Of a stretch of DNA of 36,018 nt, positions 24,392 to 32,108 are shown piece by piece; position 1 is the first letter of the stretch, and every line of letters starts with the position of its first letter. Origin of the DNA: CAJGCS01 sp045589955 (lineage in GTDB: Bacteria > Bacillota_I > Bacilli_A > ML615J-28 > CAG-313); the NCBI GenBank assembly GCA_045589955.1, contig JAZNQD010000003.1, positions 1-36,018 on the forward strand. The letters are read 5' to 3'. The position numbers were made by a program, and so were the translations under genes. The notes under the pieces are model-generated. The model was given only the letters and a program-made list of their open reading frames with translations, ran no database searches and was not told the DNA's origin.

Positions 24392-24422
24392 TAAAAAACA
24401 CTTAGGTTAATCCTAAGTGTTA
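24392..24422 (-). terminator. Terminator after the ECF S-component gene
   Basis: A 10-bp stem AACACTTAGG / CCTAAGTGTT spanning the stop codon, then TTTTTT on the minus strand. Confidence 0.8.
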
Positions 24423-25256
24423 TTTTACTTTGTCAATTACAACTAATAATGCTTTAGATAATGGTATTCCAACTATGGTTGTAAATAGTACTTCTGCAAC
24501 ACCGTTTGTGCCAATAATCGTAAAGACTGCCATTAATAAGCCATGATAATCCATTCCTAAAGCAGATGCATATGTTTTACCCCATAAGAAATATGTTCCA
24601 AATAATACTAGTAAAGTATTAGTAAGTGATGCAACAACACAACTTATTCCAGAACGAACATAGTTATTTTTAACAATTTTATTTCCATAGTTAAAGATTA
24701 AACCCGGTAATAAACCAGTAAGAATTCTTGGAATAAAACAAATTATAATTGTCCAATAACTAGAAATTGGGAAAGCATGGAATGGTGTAAACATCATTGC
24801 AGAAGGATTTCCTGGTTCTACAAATGTCCAGTAAATAAAACTACATGCACCTGCAACTCCACCCATGATACTTCCTGCAACCGGTCCTAGAACAATTGAA
24901 GCAATAATTGCAGGTAAAAAAGAAATTGTTGCTTCGACAGAACCAGGAATAATCTTAATAGTTCCAATCATTGGCGTAAAGCACATAATGATTTCGATTG
25001 CCATTAAGATAGCTAGTTGAGTAATAAATAAGATTTTTTGTTTTCTTGTTTTAATTCTTTTCTTTGGACGATCTAATTCTCTAACTTCTTTTTTTACTTT
25101 GTTTTGTCTTCTTAGCTTTTTTAATTGATTAATGTCAACTTGATCTTGAGCATCTTCCTCAACTTCATTATATTGTACATTATCGTTTTGAAGACGTGAC
25201 TTAAGAGTTTTGCGATTAATCGCAATAATTAAAATAATACATAATATTAAAAACAT
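24420..25256 (-). CDS. ECF transporter S component with an unusual N-terminal extension
   Basis: 278 residues. From about residue 75 the protein is a six-helix S component of an energy-coupling-factor vitamin importer. The block from about residue 100 to 135 (PGSVEATISFLPAIIASI, then LGPVAGSIMG) and CFIPRILTGLLPG resemble pantothenate- or folate-type S components, but the substrate is not certain. It needs a shared EcfA/EcfT module, absent here. The N-terminus is odd: an extra hydrophobic helix (1-17), an acidic patch (about 28-45) and a very basic patch (about 46-73). The ATG has no good ribosome site; the nearest, AAAGGA, is about 15 nt away, so the true start could differ. It lies 67 nt after obg. 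Confidence 0.78.
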   Translation of the reverse strand: MFLILCIILIIAINRKTLKSRLQNDNVQYNEVEEDAQDQVDINQLKKLRRQNKVKKEVRELDRPKKRIKTRKQKILFITQLAILMAIEIIMCFTPMIGTIKIIPGSVEATISFLPAIIASIVLGPVAGSIMGGVAGACSFIYWTFVEPGNPSAMMFTPFHAFPISSYWTIIICFIPRILTGLLPGLIFNYGNKIVKNNYVRSGISCVVASLTNTLLVLFGTYFLWGKTYASALGMDYHGLLMAVFTIIGTNGVAEVLFTTIVGIPLSKALLVVIDKVK

Positions 25257-25323
25257 AAACTTAACTTGATATTCCTTTCTTGAGTATTTTTTCTAGTGAA
25301 TAAAATCTCTATTGTTATTAATA

Positions 25324-26598
25324 TTAATCAATGAATTCAAACTCATAACCTAAGATACTAACTGTATCACCATCTTTGACACCAAGTTCTCTTAGTTTGG
25401 CATCAACACCAAGTTCTCTTAGTTTACGAGCAAATAATTTAACATTGGAATCACTATCAAAGTTTGTGCGATCAAACCATTTTTTTATAACAGGTCCTTC
25501 AACACGATAAACTCCAGTTTCATCTAATGTAATAGTAAAATCATCTTTAGGTGGTTGATAAATATATTCAACAACACCTTCATTTTGTTCTTCAAGAGTA
25601 TATTTTTCTTTAGCCTTTGCAAGTGTATCTGCAATCTTATAAAGTAATTCTTGTAAATTATTTTTTGTGATTGCGGAAATTGCAATTACATTTTGACTAA
25701 TTTCATTTTTAAATTTTTCTAAATTTTCATTTGAATCAGGTAAATCCATTTTATTTGCAACAATAATTTCTGGACGTTTTAGTAAATCTTCTTTATATTG
25801 ACCAAGTTCTTTACGAATAGCATGATAGTCTTCAACTGGATCTCTGCCTTCAGAACCACTCATGTCAATAATATGAACTATTACACGTGTTCTTTCAATA
25901 TGTTTTAAAAATTGAATACCTAAACCTGCGCCTTCCGATGCCCCTTCTATTAAGCCCGGTAAATCAGCCATTACAAAACTTCTTCCATCGCCAACTGCTA
26001 CAACACCTAAGTTTGGTTTTAGCGTTGTAAAGTGATAAGAAGCGATTTTAGGTCTTGCGGCTGAGACAACAGATATAAGAGTAGATTTACCAACGCTTGG
26101 GAAACCAACTAATCCAACATCTGCTAAAACTTTAAGTTCAAGTTGAATATTAAATTCTTCCCCTGGTAGACCTTTTTCACAAATTTCTGGAGCTGGATTT
26201 CTTGGACTTGCATAAGCTGCATTTCCTTTACCTCCACGTCCACCTTTTGCAACAATTACTTCTTGATTATGTTTTGTAACATCACCAATTGTTCTTCCGG
26301 TATCAACATCAATGATTGTTGTTCCTACTGGAACTCTAACATAAGTATTCTTACCAACCTTACCAAAACAGTTCTTATTAGCACCATCTGTTCCGCGTTC
26401 GGCTTTTATTTTTCTTGTAAATCTAAAGTCAAGTAGTGTAGTAAGGCCTTCATCACCGACGAAAATTACATCACCACCACGACCGCCATTTCCACCAGCT
26501 GGTCCACCCATAGCCATATATTTTTCATGTAAAAAGGCTACAACACCATTACCGCCATCACCAGCTTTTACATAGATTTTTACACTATCTACAAACAT
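25324..26598 (-). CDS. obg: GTPase Obg, ribosome assembly and stress GTPase
   Basis: 424 residues from the ATG at 26598, chosen because AAGGAGG stands 6 nt upstream and the product begins MFVDSVKIYVKAGDGG as in all Obg proteins; an in-frame start 20 codons earlier would run into the rpmA terminator. Domains in order: glycine-rich Obg fold (1-158), G domain with GFPSVGKST, DLPGLIEGAS, NKMDLP and SAITK, and the C-terminal OCT domain ending GYEFEFID. It acts in 50S subunit maturation. It follows rplU-prp-rpmA as usual, here after a terminator. Confidence 0.97.
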   Translation of the reverse strand: MFVDSVKIYVKAGDGGNGVVAFLHEKYMAMGGPAGGNGGRGGDVIFVGDEGLTTLLDFRFTRKIKAERGTDGANKNCFGKVGKNTYVRVPVGTTIIDVDTGRTIGDVTKHNQEVIVAKGGRGGKGNAAYASPRNPAPEICEKGLPGEEFNIQLELKVLADVGLVGFPSVGKSTLISVVSAARPKIASYHFTTLKPNLGVVAVGDGRSFVMADLPGLIEGASEGAGLGIQFLKHIERTRVIVHIIDMSGSEGRDPVEDYHAIRKELGQYKEDLLKRPEIIVANKMDLPDSNENLEKFKNEISQNVIAISAITKNNLQELLYKIADTLAKAKEKYTLEEQNEGVVEYIYQPPKDDFTITLDETGVYRVEGPVIKKWFDRTNFDSDSNVKLFARKLRELGVDAKLRELGVKDGDTVSILGYEFEFID

Positions 26599-26604
26599 TG
26601 GATT

Positions 26605-26611
26605 CCTCCTT
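26605..26611 (-). promoter_or_regulatory. Ribosome binding site fixing the obg start
   Basis: AAGGAGG on the minus strand, 6 nt before the ATG at 26598. Confidence 0.85.
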
Positions 26612-26638
26612 TTTGTTAAAATCAAACATATTATATAA

Positions 26639-26667
26639 TAAAAAAAACCAACCTTCAAGAGGTTGGC
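26639..26667 (-). terminator. Terminator between rpmA and obg
   Basis: Stem CCAACC / GGTTGG with a 7-nt loop, then a run of eight T on the minus strand. Read-through or a weak -10 nearby could supply obg. Confidence 0.8.
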
Positions 26668-26683
26668 TTTAATAAATTGTCAA

Positions 26684-26971
26684 TTATTCAGCTTCAACTG
26701 GGTATACAGAAACTTGTTTTTTGTCCATACCTTTGCGTTCATATTTAACAATACCATCAATCATACAGAATAAAGTATCATCTTTACCAATACCTACATT
26801 GTTACCAGGATGAACTTTAGTACCTCTTTGACGATAGATAATAGAACCAGCAGTAGCAAATTGACCATCAGATAATTTAGCACCTAAACGTCTACCAGCA
26901 GAATCACGACCATTCTTTGTAGAACCAACACCTTTTTTAGATGCAAAGAATTGGATATTAAGTCTTATCAT
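26684..26971 (-). CDS. rpmA: 50S ribosomal protein L27 with cleaved N-terminal propeptide
   Basis: 95 residues. The mature protein starts at SKKGVGSTKNGRDS; before it stands the Firmicutes-type leader MIRLNIQFFA, whose QFFA end is the known cleavage site of the protease Prp, encoded immediately upstream. L27's N-terminus reaches the peptidyl transferase centre, so removal of the leader is needed for function in species with this arrangement. The last gene of rplU-prp-rpmA, with a terminator after it. Confidence 0.97.
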   Translation of the reverse strand: MIRLNIQFFASKKGVGSTKNGRDSAGRRLGAKLSDGQFATAGSIIYRQRGTKVHPGNNVGIGKDDTLFCMIDGIVKYERKGMDKKQVSVYPVEAE

Positions 26972-26989
26972 GATGTCACCTCCTAATTA

Positions 26990-27316
26990 TTATTTTCTAA
27001 TTTTGACTTGAAGAAATTTGTTATAATCTTTCTCAATGTCTGAAAGCATTTCAATTAAATTATCAATTACTAAATTGACAAATTCAATTTCGCTCATATT
27101 GATCATTTCAAAAAATAAATATCCTTGATCTTCTTTTTGTGTTAAGTGATAACTTTTGTTACCACATTTTTTATCAATTAAATTGATACTCGTAAAAACA
27201 GCAGTTGAAATAGCGCTACATACAATATCAGAACCTGTTGTTTGATATCCAGAATGTCCGCTTACTTCAAGCGATTGAAATAAATTATTATTAAATTTAA
27301 ATATCGCTTTTGTCAT
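26990..27316 (-). CDS. prp: Ribosomal-processing cysteine protease Prp
   Basis: 108 residues. Cleaves the N-terminal leader of L27. The catalytic dyad is visible as H21 (in SGHSGY) and C33 (in SDIVCSAIS), at the same positions as in the Staphylococcus enzyme within one residue. It lies 17 nt after rplU and 18 nt before rpmA, the standard place for this gene. Older annotations call it YsxB or DUF464. Confidence 0.95.
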   Translation of the reverse strand: MTKAIFKFNNNLFQSLEVSGHSGYQTTGSDIVCSAISTAVFTSINLIDKKCGNKSYHLTQKEDQGYLFFEMINMSEIEFVNLVIDNLIEMLSDIEKDYNKFLQVKIRK

Positions 27317-27333
27317 AAGTTAATCCTTTAGTA

Positions 27334-27633
27334 TTATGCTTCGATTGCTTTAATAACTACTTTAGTATAAGCTTGACGATGACCTTGTTTTTTACGATAG
27401 TTTTTCTTTGCTTTCATTTTGAAAACAATAACTTTTTTTCCTTTACCATGCTTTTCAATAACACCAGTAACTTTAGCACCTTCAACAAGTGGGTTACCAA
27501 CTTTTTCGCCAGCAAGTAAAACTTGATCAAAAACTACTTCTTCGCCTTCAGCGCCAGCAAGTTTTTCAACGTAAATTGTTTCACCTTCTGAAGCACGGTA
27601 TTGCTTACCGCCTGTAACAAAAATTGCGTACAT
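27334..27633 (-). CDS. rplU: 50S ribosomal protein L21
   Basis: 99 residues, typical length. MYAIFVTGGKQYR start, then the conserved YVEKL, KKNYRKKQGHRQ and final YTKVVIKAI pattern. AGGAGGT precedes the ATG. The first gene of rplU-prp-rpmA, preceded by a structured leader and a strong promoter. Confidence 0.97.
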   Translation of the reverse strand: MYAIFVTGGKQYRASEGETIYVEKLAGAEGEEVVFDQVLLAGEKVGNPLVEGAKVTGVIEKHGKGKKVIVFKMKAKKNYRKKQGHRQAYTKVVIKAIEA

Positions 27634-27732
27634 CTTTTTTACCTCCTTCTAAAATTTAAGACACGCCATTGAGGTATTACACGATACTGTAATTTGCCTA
27701 ACCTCTTTTGTGCGGTTGCGACATAACACAAC
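27634..27732 (-). ncRNA. Structured L21 leader RNA
   Basis: About 100 nt between the predicted transcript start and rplU. On the minus strand GAGGT ... ACCTC (27701-27705 with 27671-27675) encloses an inner stem ATTACA / TGTAAT (27688-27693 with 27676-27681). The CCGCAC-AAAAGAGG stretch before it resembles the conserved L21 leader of Firmicutes, which is thought to mediate feedback by the ribosomal protein. The call is from memory of the motif and the context. Confidence 0.6.
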
Positions 27733-27738
27733 AGCATT

Positions 27739-27767
27739 ATTATACAATATTTCATTTTTTTTTGCAA
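27739..27767 (-). promoter_or_regulatory. rplU promoter
   Basis: Minus strand -35 TTGCAA (27762-27767) and -10 TATAAT (27739-27744), 17 nt apart. Back to back with the nrdD promoter, about 60 bp away. Confidence 0.8.
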
Positions 27768-27824
27768 CCAAAACGACCCTTAATTTTCATGAAAATACTT
27801 TTTGTTTTTTCATAATCTTTTTCA

Positions 27825-27853
27825 TTGATTTAAAACTTTTATTTGAGTATAAT
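27825..27853 (+). promoter_or_regulatory. nrdD promoter
   Basis: -35 TTGATT (27825-27830) and -10 TATAAT (27848-27853), spacing 17. The leader is about 85 nt, with a small hairpin CTTTTTC / GAAAAAG just after the start. No convincing NrdR box is seen. Confidence 0.7.
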
Positions 27854-27942
27854 TGAACTACACTTTTTCAAAAAAGAAAAAGAAATTTTTTATTTTGTAA
27901 ATAAAAAAAATATGAATTATTAAATTTTATTGGAGGTATAGT

Positions 27943-30309
27943 ATGAGTTTACAAGTTAAAAAACGTAATGAGGAATTATTAGCATTTGATATCAAAAAGA
28001 TTCAAGATGCCATTATTAAAGCCTTTGAAGCAGTAGATAAAGTATACACAAATGATATAATAGAGTTATTATCTTTACGCGTATGTGCAAACTTTGCTAA
28101 TAAGATCGTCGATAATACTATATCAATTGAAGATATTCAAGATAGCGTTGAAGTCATCTTAATCCAAGCTGGGTACGTAGATGTTTCTAAAGCGTATATC
28201 TTATACCGTAAACAACATGAAAAATTACGTAATATGAAATCAACAATTCTTGATTATAAATCAACAGTTGATAACTATATTAAAGTAAACGACTGGCGAG
28301 TAAAGGAAAATTCAACGGTAACGTATTCAATTGGTGGTTTAATCTTATCTAACTCTGGTGCCATTACTGCAAACTATTGGTTATCCGAAATCTACGATGA
28401 AGAAATTTCAAACGCGCACAGAAACGCTGATATTCATATTCATGACTTATCAATGTTAACAGGATATTGTGCTGGTTGGTCATTAAAACAATTAATCAAA
28501 GAAGGGTTAGGTGGAGTAACAGGAAAGATTACTTCTTCTCCTGCAGCTCACTTATCAACTTTATGTAATCAAATGACAAACTTCTTAGGTATCATGCAAA
28601 ATGAATGGGCTGGCGCTCAAGCATTCTCATCTTTTGATACTTATTTAGCACCATTTGTTAAAGTAGACAAATTAACTTATAAGCAAGTTAAACAATGTAT
28701 TCAATCATTTATTTATGGTGTTAATACACCAAGTAGATGGGGTACTCAAGCTCCATTTACAAACATCACATTAGACTGGACTGTCCCAGCTGATATGGCT
28801 GAATTACCAGCAATCGTAGCAGGTAAAGAACAAGATTTTAAATATAAGGATTGCGTTGAAGAAATGCGATTAGTAAACAAAGCTTTCATTGAAATCATGA
28901 TTGAGGGTGATGCTAATGGCCGTGGTTTCCAATACCCAATTCCTACATATTCAATCACTAAAGACTTTGACTGGTCTGAAACAGAAAATAATAAATTATT
29001 ATTTGAAATGACAGCTAAATATGGTACTCCATATTTTTCAAACTATATTAATAGTGATATGGAACCAAGTGATGTAAGAAGTATGTGTTGTCGCTTAAGA
29101 TTAGACTTACGTGAATTACGTAAAAAATCTGGTGGTTTCTTCGGTAGTGGAGAAAGTACTGGATCAGTTGGTGTAGTTACTTTAAATATGCCACGTTTAG
29201 CATATCTTGCAGAAAATGAAGAAGATTTCTATGCAAGACTTACTAAATTATTAGATATTTCAGCACGTTCATTAAAAATTAAACGTAATGTAATAACAAA
29301 ATTATTAGATGAAGGATTATATCCTTATACAAAGAGATACTTAGGAACATTCAACAATCACTTCTCAACAATTGGTTTAGTTGGTATGAATGAAGCATGT
29401 TTAAATGCAAAATGGATTGGGAAAGACTTATCTCACAAAGAATCACAAGAATTTACTAAAAATGTATTAAATTACATGCGTGAAAAATTATCAGATTATC
29501 AAGAAATGTATGGAGATTTATACAACTTAGAAGCAACTCCTGCTGAATCAACTTCTTATCGTCTAGCAAAACATGACGTTAAACGTTATCCAGACATTAT
29601 AACTTCTACTTCAATTGATGGAAAAACTCCATATTATACAAATAGTTCACACTTACCTGTTAACTATACTGAAGACATTTTCTCTGCTTTAGAAATTCAA
29701 GATGAATTACAAACTCTTTATACATCAGGTACAGTTTTCCATGCCTTCCTAGGTCAAAAAATGCCTTCATGGCAATCTTGTGCTAACTTAGTTAAAACTA
29801 TTGCGGAAAATCACCGCTTACCTTATTATACAATTTCACCTACATATTCTGTTTGTCCTTCTCATGGTTACATTACAGGTGAAGAATACAAATGTCCTAT
29901 TTGTGGCAAAAAGACTGAAGTATACAGTCGTATAACAGGTTACTATCGTCCTGTTCAAAACTGGAATGACGGTAAATCAGCTGAATTCGAAAACAGAATG
30001 ACATACAATATTGAAAAATCTGTTTTCCAAGCAAAACCTGAAGAAAAAGCTGTTGAAGAAAAGAAAGAAGAAAAAATTAATAATTTAATGTTATTTACTA
30101 CTAAAACTTGTCCTAACTGTCCAATTGCCAAAGCTATCTTAGCAAAAGCAAATATTGAATATATTTCAGTTCTTGCAGATGAAAACCCTGAACTAGCAGT
30201 TAAATATGGCATTAAGAAAGTTCCAACATTATTAGTTCCAACTGCAAATGGAATTGACAAGTATATTGGTCCAAGTGAAGTTAAACGTTACATTGAGAGT
30301 GTAAAATAA
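27943..30309 (+). CDS. nrdD: Anaerobic ribonucleoside-triphosphate reductase fused to a redoxin domain
   Basis: 788 residues, longer than most NrdD. Makes deoxynucleotides without oxygen using a glycyl radical. Order: ATP-cone (1-95), catalytic barrel with HIHDL, GYCAGW and MCCRLRL, a zinc site in VCPSHG and CPICG, and the glycyl-radical loop RITGYY with G666. A linker rich in Glu and Lys (about 696-711) then leads to a C-terminal thioredoxin/glutaredoxin-like domain (about 712-788) with CPNC at 723-726 and the cis-proline motif KKVPT at 758-762. The domain suggests a dithiol, not formate, as reductant, as known for some NrdD subclasses. The thioredoxin-reductase-like gene starts 3 nt after the stop. 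AGGAGGT precedes the ATG. One copy of the dispersed motif lies in the gene. Confidence 0.95.
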   Translation: MSLQVKKRNEELLAFDIKKIQDAIIKAFEAVDKVYTNDIIELLSLRVCANFANKIVDNTISIEDIQDSVEVILIQAGYVDVSKAYILYRKQHEKLRNMKSTILDYKSTVDNYIKVNDWRVKENSTVTYSIGGLILSNSGAITANYWLSEIYDEEISNAHRNADIHIHDLSMLTGYCAGWSLKQLIKEGLGGVTGKITSSPAAHLSTLCNQMTNFLGIMQNEWAGAQAFSSFDTYLAPFVKVDKLTYKQVKQCIQSFIYGVNTPSRWGTQAPFTNITLDWTVPADMAELPAIVAGKEQDFKYKDCVEEMRLVNKAFIEIMIEGDANGRGFQYPIPTYSITKDFDWSETENNKLLFEMTAKYGTPYFSNYINSDMEPSDVRSMCCRLRLDLRELRKKSGGFFGSGESTGSVGVVTLNMPRLAYLAENEEDFYARLTKLLDISARSLKIKRNVITKLLDEGLYPYTKRYLGTFNNHFSTIGLVGMNEACLNAKWIGKDLSHKESQEFTKNVLNYMREKLSDYQEMYGDLYNLEATPAESTSYRLAKHDVKRYPDIITSTSIDGKTPYYTNSSHLPVNYTEDIFSALEIQDELQTLYTSGTVFHAFLGQKMPSWQSCANLVKTIAENHRLPYYTISPTYSVCPSHGYITGEEYKCPICGKKTEVYSRITGYYRPVQNWNDGKSAEFENRMTYNIEKSVFQAKPEEKAVEEKKEEKINNLMLFTTKTCPNCPIAKAILAKANIEYISVLADENPELAVKYGIKKVPTLLVPTANGIDKYIGPSEVKRYIESVK
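28406..28421 (-). repeat. Dispersed 16-bp motif, copy inside nrdD
   Basis: 15 of 16. Plus strand TTTCAAACGCGCACAG, read in frame in Ile-Ser-Asn-Ala-His-Arg. The encoded segment adjoins the conserved HIHDL of NrdD, so this copy could partly be chance. Confidence 0.5.
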
Positions 30310-30311
30310 TT

Positions 30312-31223
30312 ATGATTTATGATATTATTATTATAGGCGCTGGTCCTGCTGGTCTTACAGCAGGGCTATACGCTTTAAGAAGCGGAAAATCTGTTCTTAT
30401 ATTTGAAAAAGAATCAATTGGAGGTCAAATTTCAACTTCACCAATTGTTGAAAATTATCCATCAATAAAGCAAATCTCTGGTATGGAACTTTCAAGCAAT
30501 ATGTTTGAACAAGTATCTGATCTTGGAATTGAGTTTGAATTTGATGAAATAACAGCTATTAAAAAAGAAAATGATCTATTCATTGTTACTTCTTTATGTG
30601 ATGAATACCAAGCAAAATCAGTAATTATTGCAACAGGAGTTAAACACCGTAAATTAAATCTACCTAATGAAGATGATTTAATTGGTTCAGGAATTTCTTA
30701 TTGTGCAACTTGCGATGGTCCTTTATTTAAAAATGAAGATGTTATTGTAATTGGTGATGGAAATTCTGCTTTCCAATATGCTGTTCTTCTTTCAAATTAC
30801 TGTTCGAATGTAAAAATTTGTACTCTATTTGATTGGTTTGTTGCAGATAATGCATTAGTAGAAAAAGTTAAAACAATCGAAAATGTTCAAATCGTTACTG
30901 ATGTTTCAGCATATGAATATATTATTGAAGGCGATAATTTAACTGGCGTTAAATTTAAAAATACAAAAACAAATGAATTATTAACGTTAAATGCTAAAGG
31001 ATGTTTTATTGCTATTGGGCAAATCCCTGATAATAAAATAATCGAAAATCTTGTTGATTTGGACAAACAAGGATTTGTAATTGCCAATGAAACTTGCTTA
31101 ACAAAAACTGAAGGATTATTTGTATGTGGTGATTGTCGTACTAAAGAAGTTAGACAAGTTACTACTGCAACTTCTGATGGAGCTGTTGCCGCAACGCAGG
31201 CAGTTAAGTATTTAAATAAATAA
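30312..31223 (+). CDS. Thioredoxin-reductase-like flavoprotein paired with the NrdD fusion
   Basis: 303 residues. FAD site GAGPAGLTAG (9-18), redox-active C131-A-T-C134, a second dinucleotide motif GDGNSA (148-153) and the C-terminal FAD contact GDCRTKEVRQVTTATSDGA. The HRRxxFR motif that binds the NADPH phosphate in standard TrxB is missing; TLFDWFVAD (171-179) is in its place. It may use NADH, ferredoxin or another donor. It begins 3 nt after nrdD, so it most likely reduces the fused redoxin domain. The start ATG has only a weak site within the end of nrdD, suggesting translational coupling. Confidence 0.85.
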   Translation: MIYDIIIIGAGPAGLTAGLYALRSGKSVLIFEKESIGGQISTSPIVENYPSIKQISGMELSSNMFEQVSDLGIEFEFDEITAIKKENDLFIVTSLCDEYQAKSVIIATGVKHRKLNLPNEDDLIGSGISYCATCDGPLFKNEDVIVIGDGNSAFQYAVLLSNYCSNVKICTLFDWFVADNALVEKVKTIENVQIVTDVSAYEYIIEGDNLTGVKFKNTKTNELLTLNAKGCFIAIGQIPDNKIIENLVDLDKQGFVIANETCLTKTEGLFVCGDCRTKEVRQVTTATSDGAVAATQAVKYLNK

Positions 31224-31251
31224 AGTCTGGAAAAAAATTTCCAGACTTTTT
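31222..31251. terminator. Bidirectional terminator between the flavoprotein and nrdG genes
   Basis: Stem AAGTCTGGAAA / TTTCCAGACTT with a short A-rich loop, followed by TTTTT on the plus strand. It lies between two convergent genes and touches the nrdG stop codon. Confidence 0.8.
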
Positions 31252-31942
31252 AATATCCTCTTAAACCAATATATTCAATATTTGGTTTTAGCTTTTTTTC
31301 AAATTCCTTTACCTCATGATAAGGAACAGGTGTTAGATGCTGATTAATACAATTAACATTTTTAACATATTTTTGAAGAAAATATTTTTTTGATCCTTTT
31401 AAAAGGTTTGCAATTTTTTTTATATCATCGATATTATGAAATTCGTTAACTAATGTTGTTCTAAATTCATAATCTACTCGACCTTCTTTTAATAAATTAA
31501 TACTTTTTAAAATCTTATCAGTATTAATATTTACTAATCCTGTTGTTAACTCATATTTTTCAAAGCAGTTTTTAACGTCCATTGCAACGTAGTCAATTAA
31601 TTTTAAATCAATAAGTTTTTCTAAAACATCTGGACGATAACCATTTGTATCAAGTTTAATTGCAAAACCTAATTCTTTGATTGCCTTAATTTTTTCAACA
31701 AGGTCTGGCATTAGAGTTGGTTCACCACCAGAAATACATACGCCTTGAAGTTTATTTACACGACTTTTTAAAAAATCTAAAACTTCTTCAAAAGGTATAA
31801 ATGTATCAACCGATGATAAAGCTAAATCTTTATTGTGGCAAAAAGGGCAACAAAAATTACAGTTTTTAGTAAATAAAGTACAAGCAATTTTCCCGTCAAA
31901 ATCTACAAGTGATAGTTTTTCTAATGCTACAAATTCACTCAT
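31250..31942 (-). CDS. nrdG: Anaerobic ribonucleotide reductase activase, NrdG2-type radical SAM
   Basis: 230 residues. Installs the glycyl radical on NrdD. The radical SAM cluster is C28-x3-C32-x2-C35, with ISGGEPTL as the SAM-binding motif and LDTNGYRPD after it. The longer, NrdG2-like build and the position next to nrdD favour this over pyruvate formate-lyase activase; no formate-lyase gene is in the window. It is transcribed towards nrdD from its own promoter. AGAGGTGAAG precedes the ATG. Confidence 0.88.
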   Translation of the reverse strand: MSEFVALEKLSLVDFDGKIACTLFTKNCNFCCPFCHNKDLALSSVDTFIPFEEVLDFLKSRVNKLQGVCISGGEPTLMPDLVEKIKAIKELGFAIKLDTNGYRPDVLEKLIDLKLIDYVAMDVKNCFEKYELTTGLVNINTDKILKSINLLKEGRVDYEFRTTLVNEFHNIDDIKKIANLLKGSKKYFLQKYVKNVNCINQHLTPVPYHEVKEFEKKLKPNIEYIGLRGY

Positions 31943-31963
31943 TCATCTTCACCTCTTACAAAT

Positions 31964-31992
31964 ATTATAACTTATTTAAAAAATTAATTCAA
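31964..31992 (-). promoter_or_regulatory. nrdG promoter
   Basis: Minus strand -35 TTGAAT (31987-31992) and -10 TATAAT (31964-31969), spacing 17. It gives a leader of about 15 nt. A copy of the dispersed motif lies about 26 bp upstream. Confidence 0.7.
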
Positions 31993-32017
31993 ATATAATA
32001 TTAATATTTAAACCCTT

Positions 32018-32033
32018 TTGTGAGCGTTCGAAA
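32018..32033 (+). repeat. Dispersed 16-bp motif, intergenic copy between ppdK and nrdG
   Basis: TTGTGAGCGTTCGAAA, 15 of 16, preceded by CCTTT as in other copies. It lies between the ppdK terminator and the nrdG promoter. Confidence 0.7.
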
Positions 32034-32065
32034 TATTTTTTTCTCAATAAGTGTCTATCCAAATG

Positions 32066-32100
32066 ATAAAAAATGGTCTGTCATTTATTGACAGACCAAT
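32066..32100 (-). terminator. Terminator after ppdK
   Basis: A 10-bp stem TGGTCTGTCA / TGACAGACCA with a 5-nt loop, then TTTTTT on the minus strand. Confidence 0.85.
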
Positions 32101-32108
32101 TAGTTTTA

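Noticed and set aside
27848..27890. NrdR boxes in front of nrdD
   Set aside because: Only ACTACACT-like fragments are seen. No pair of NrdR palindromes at the expected spacing overlaps the promoter.
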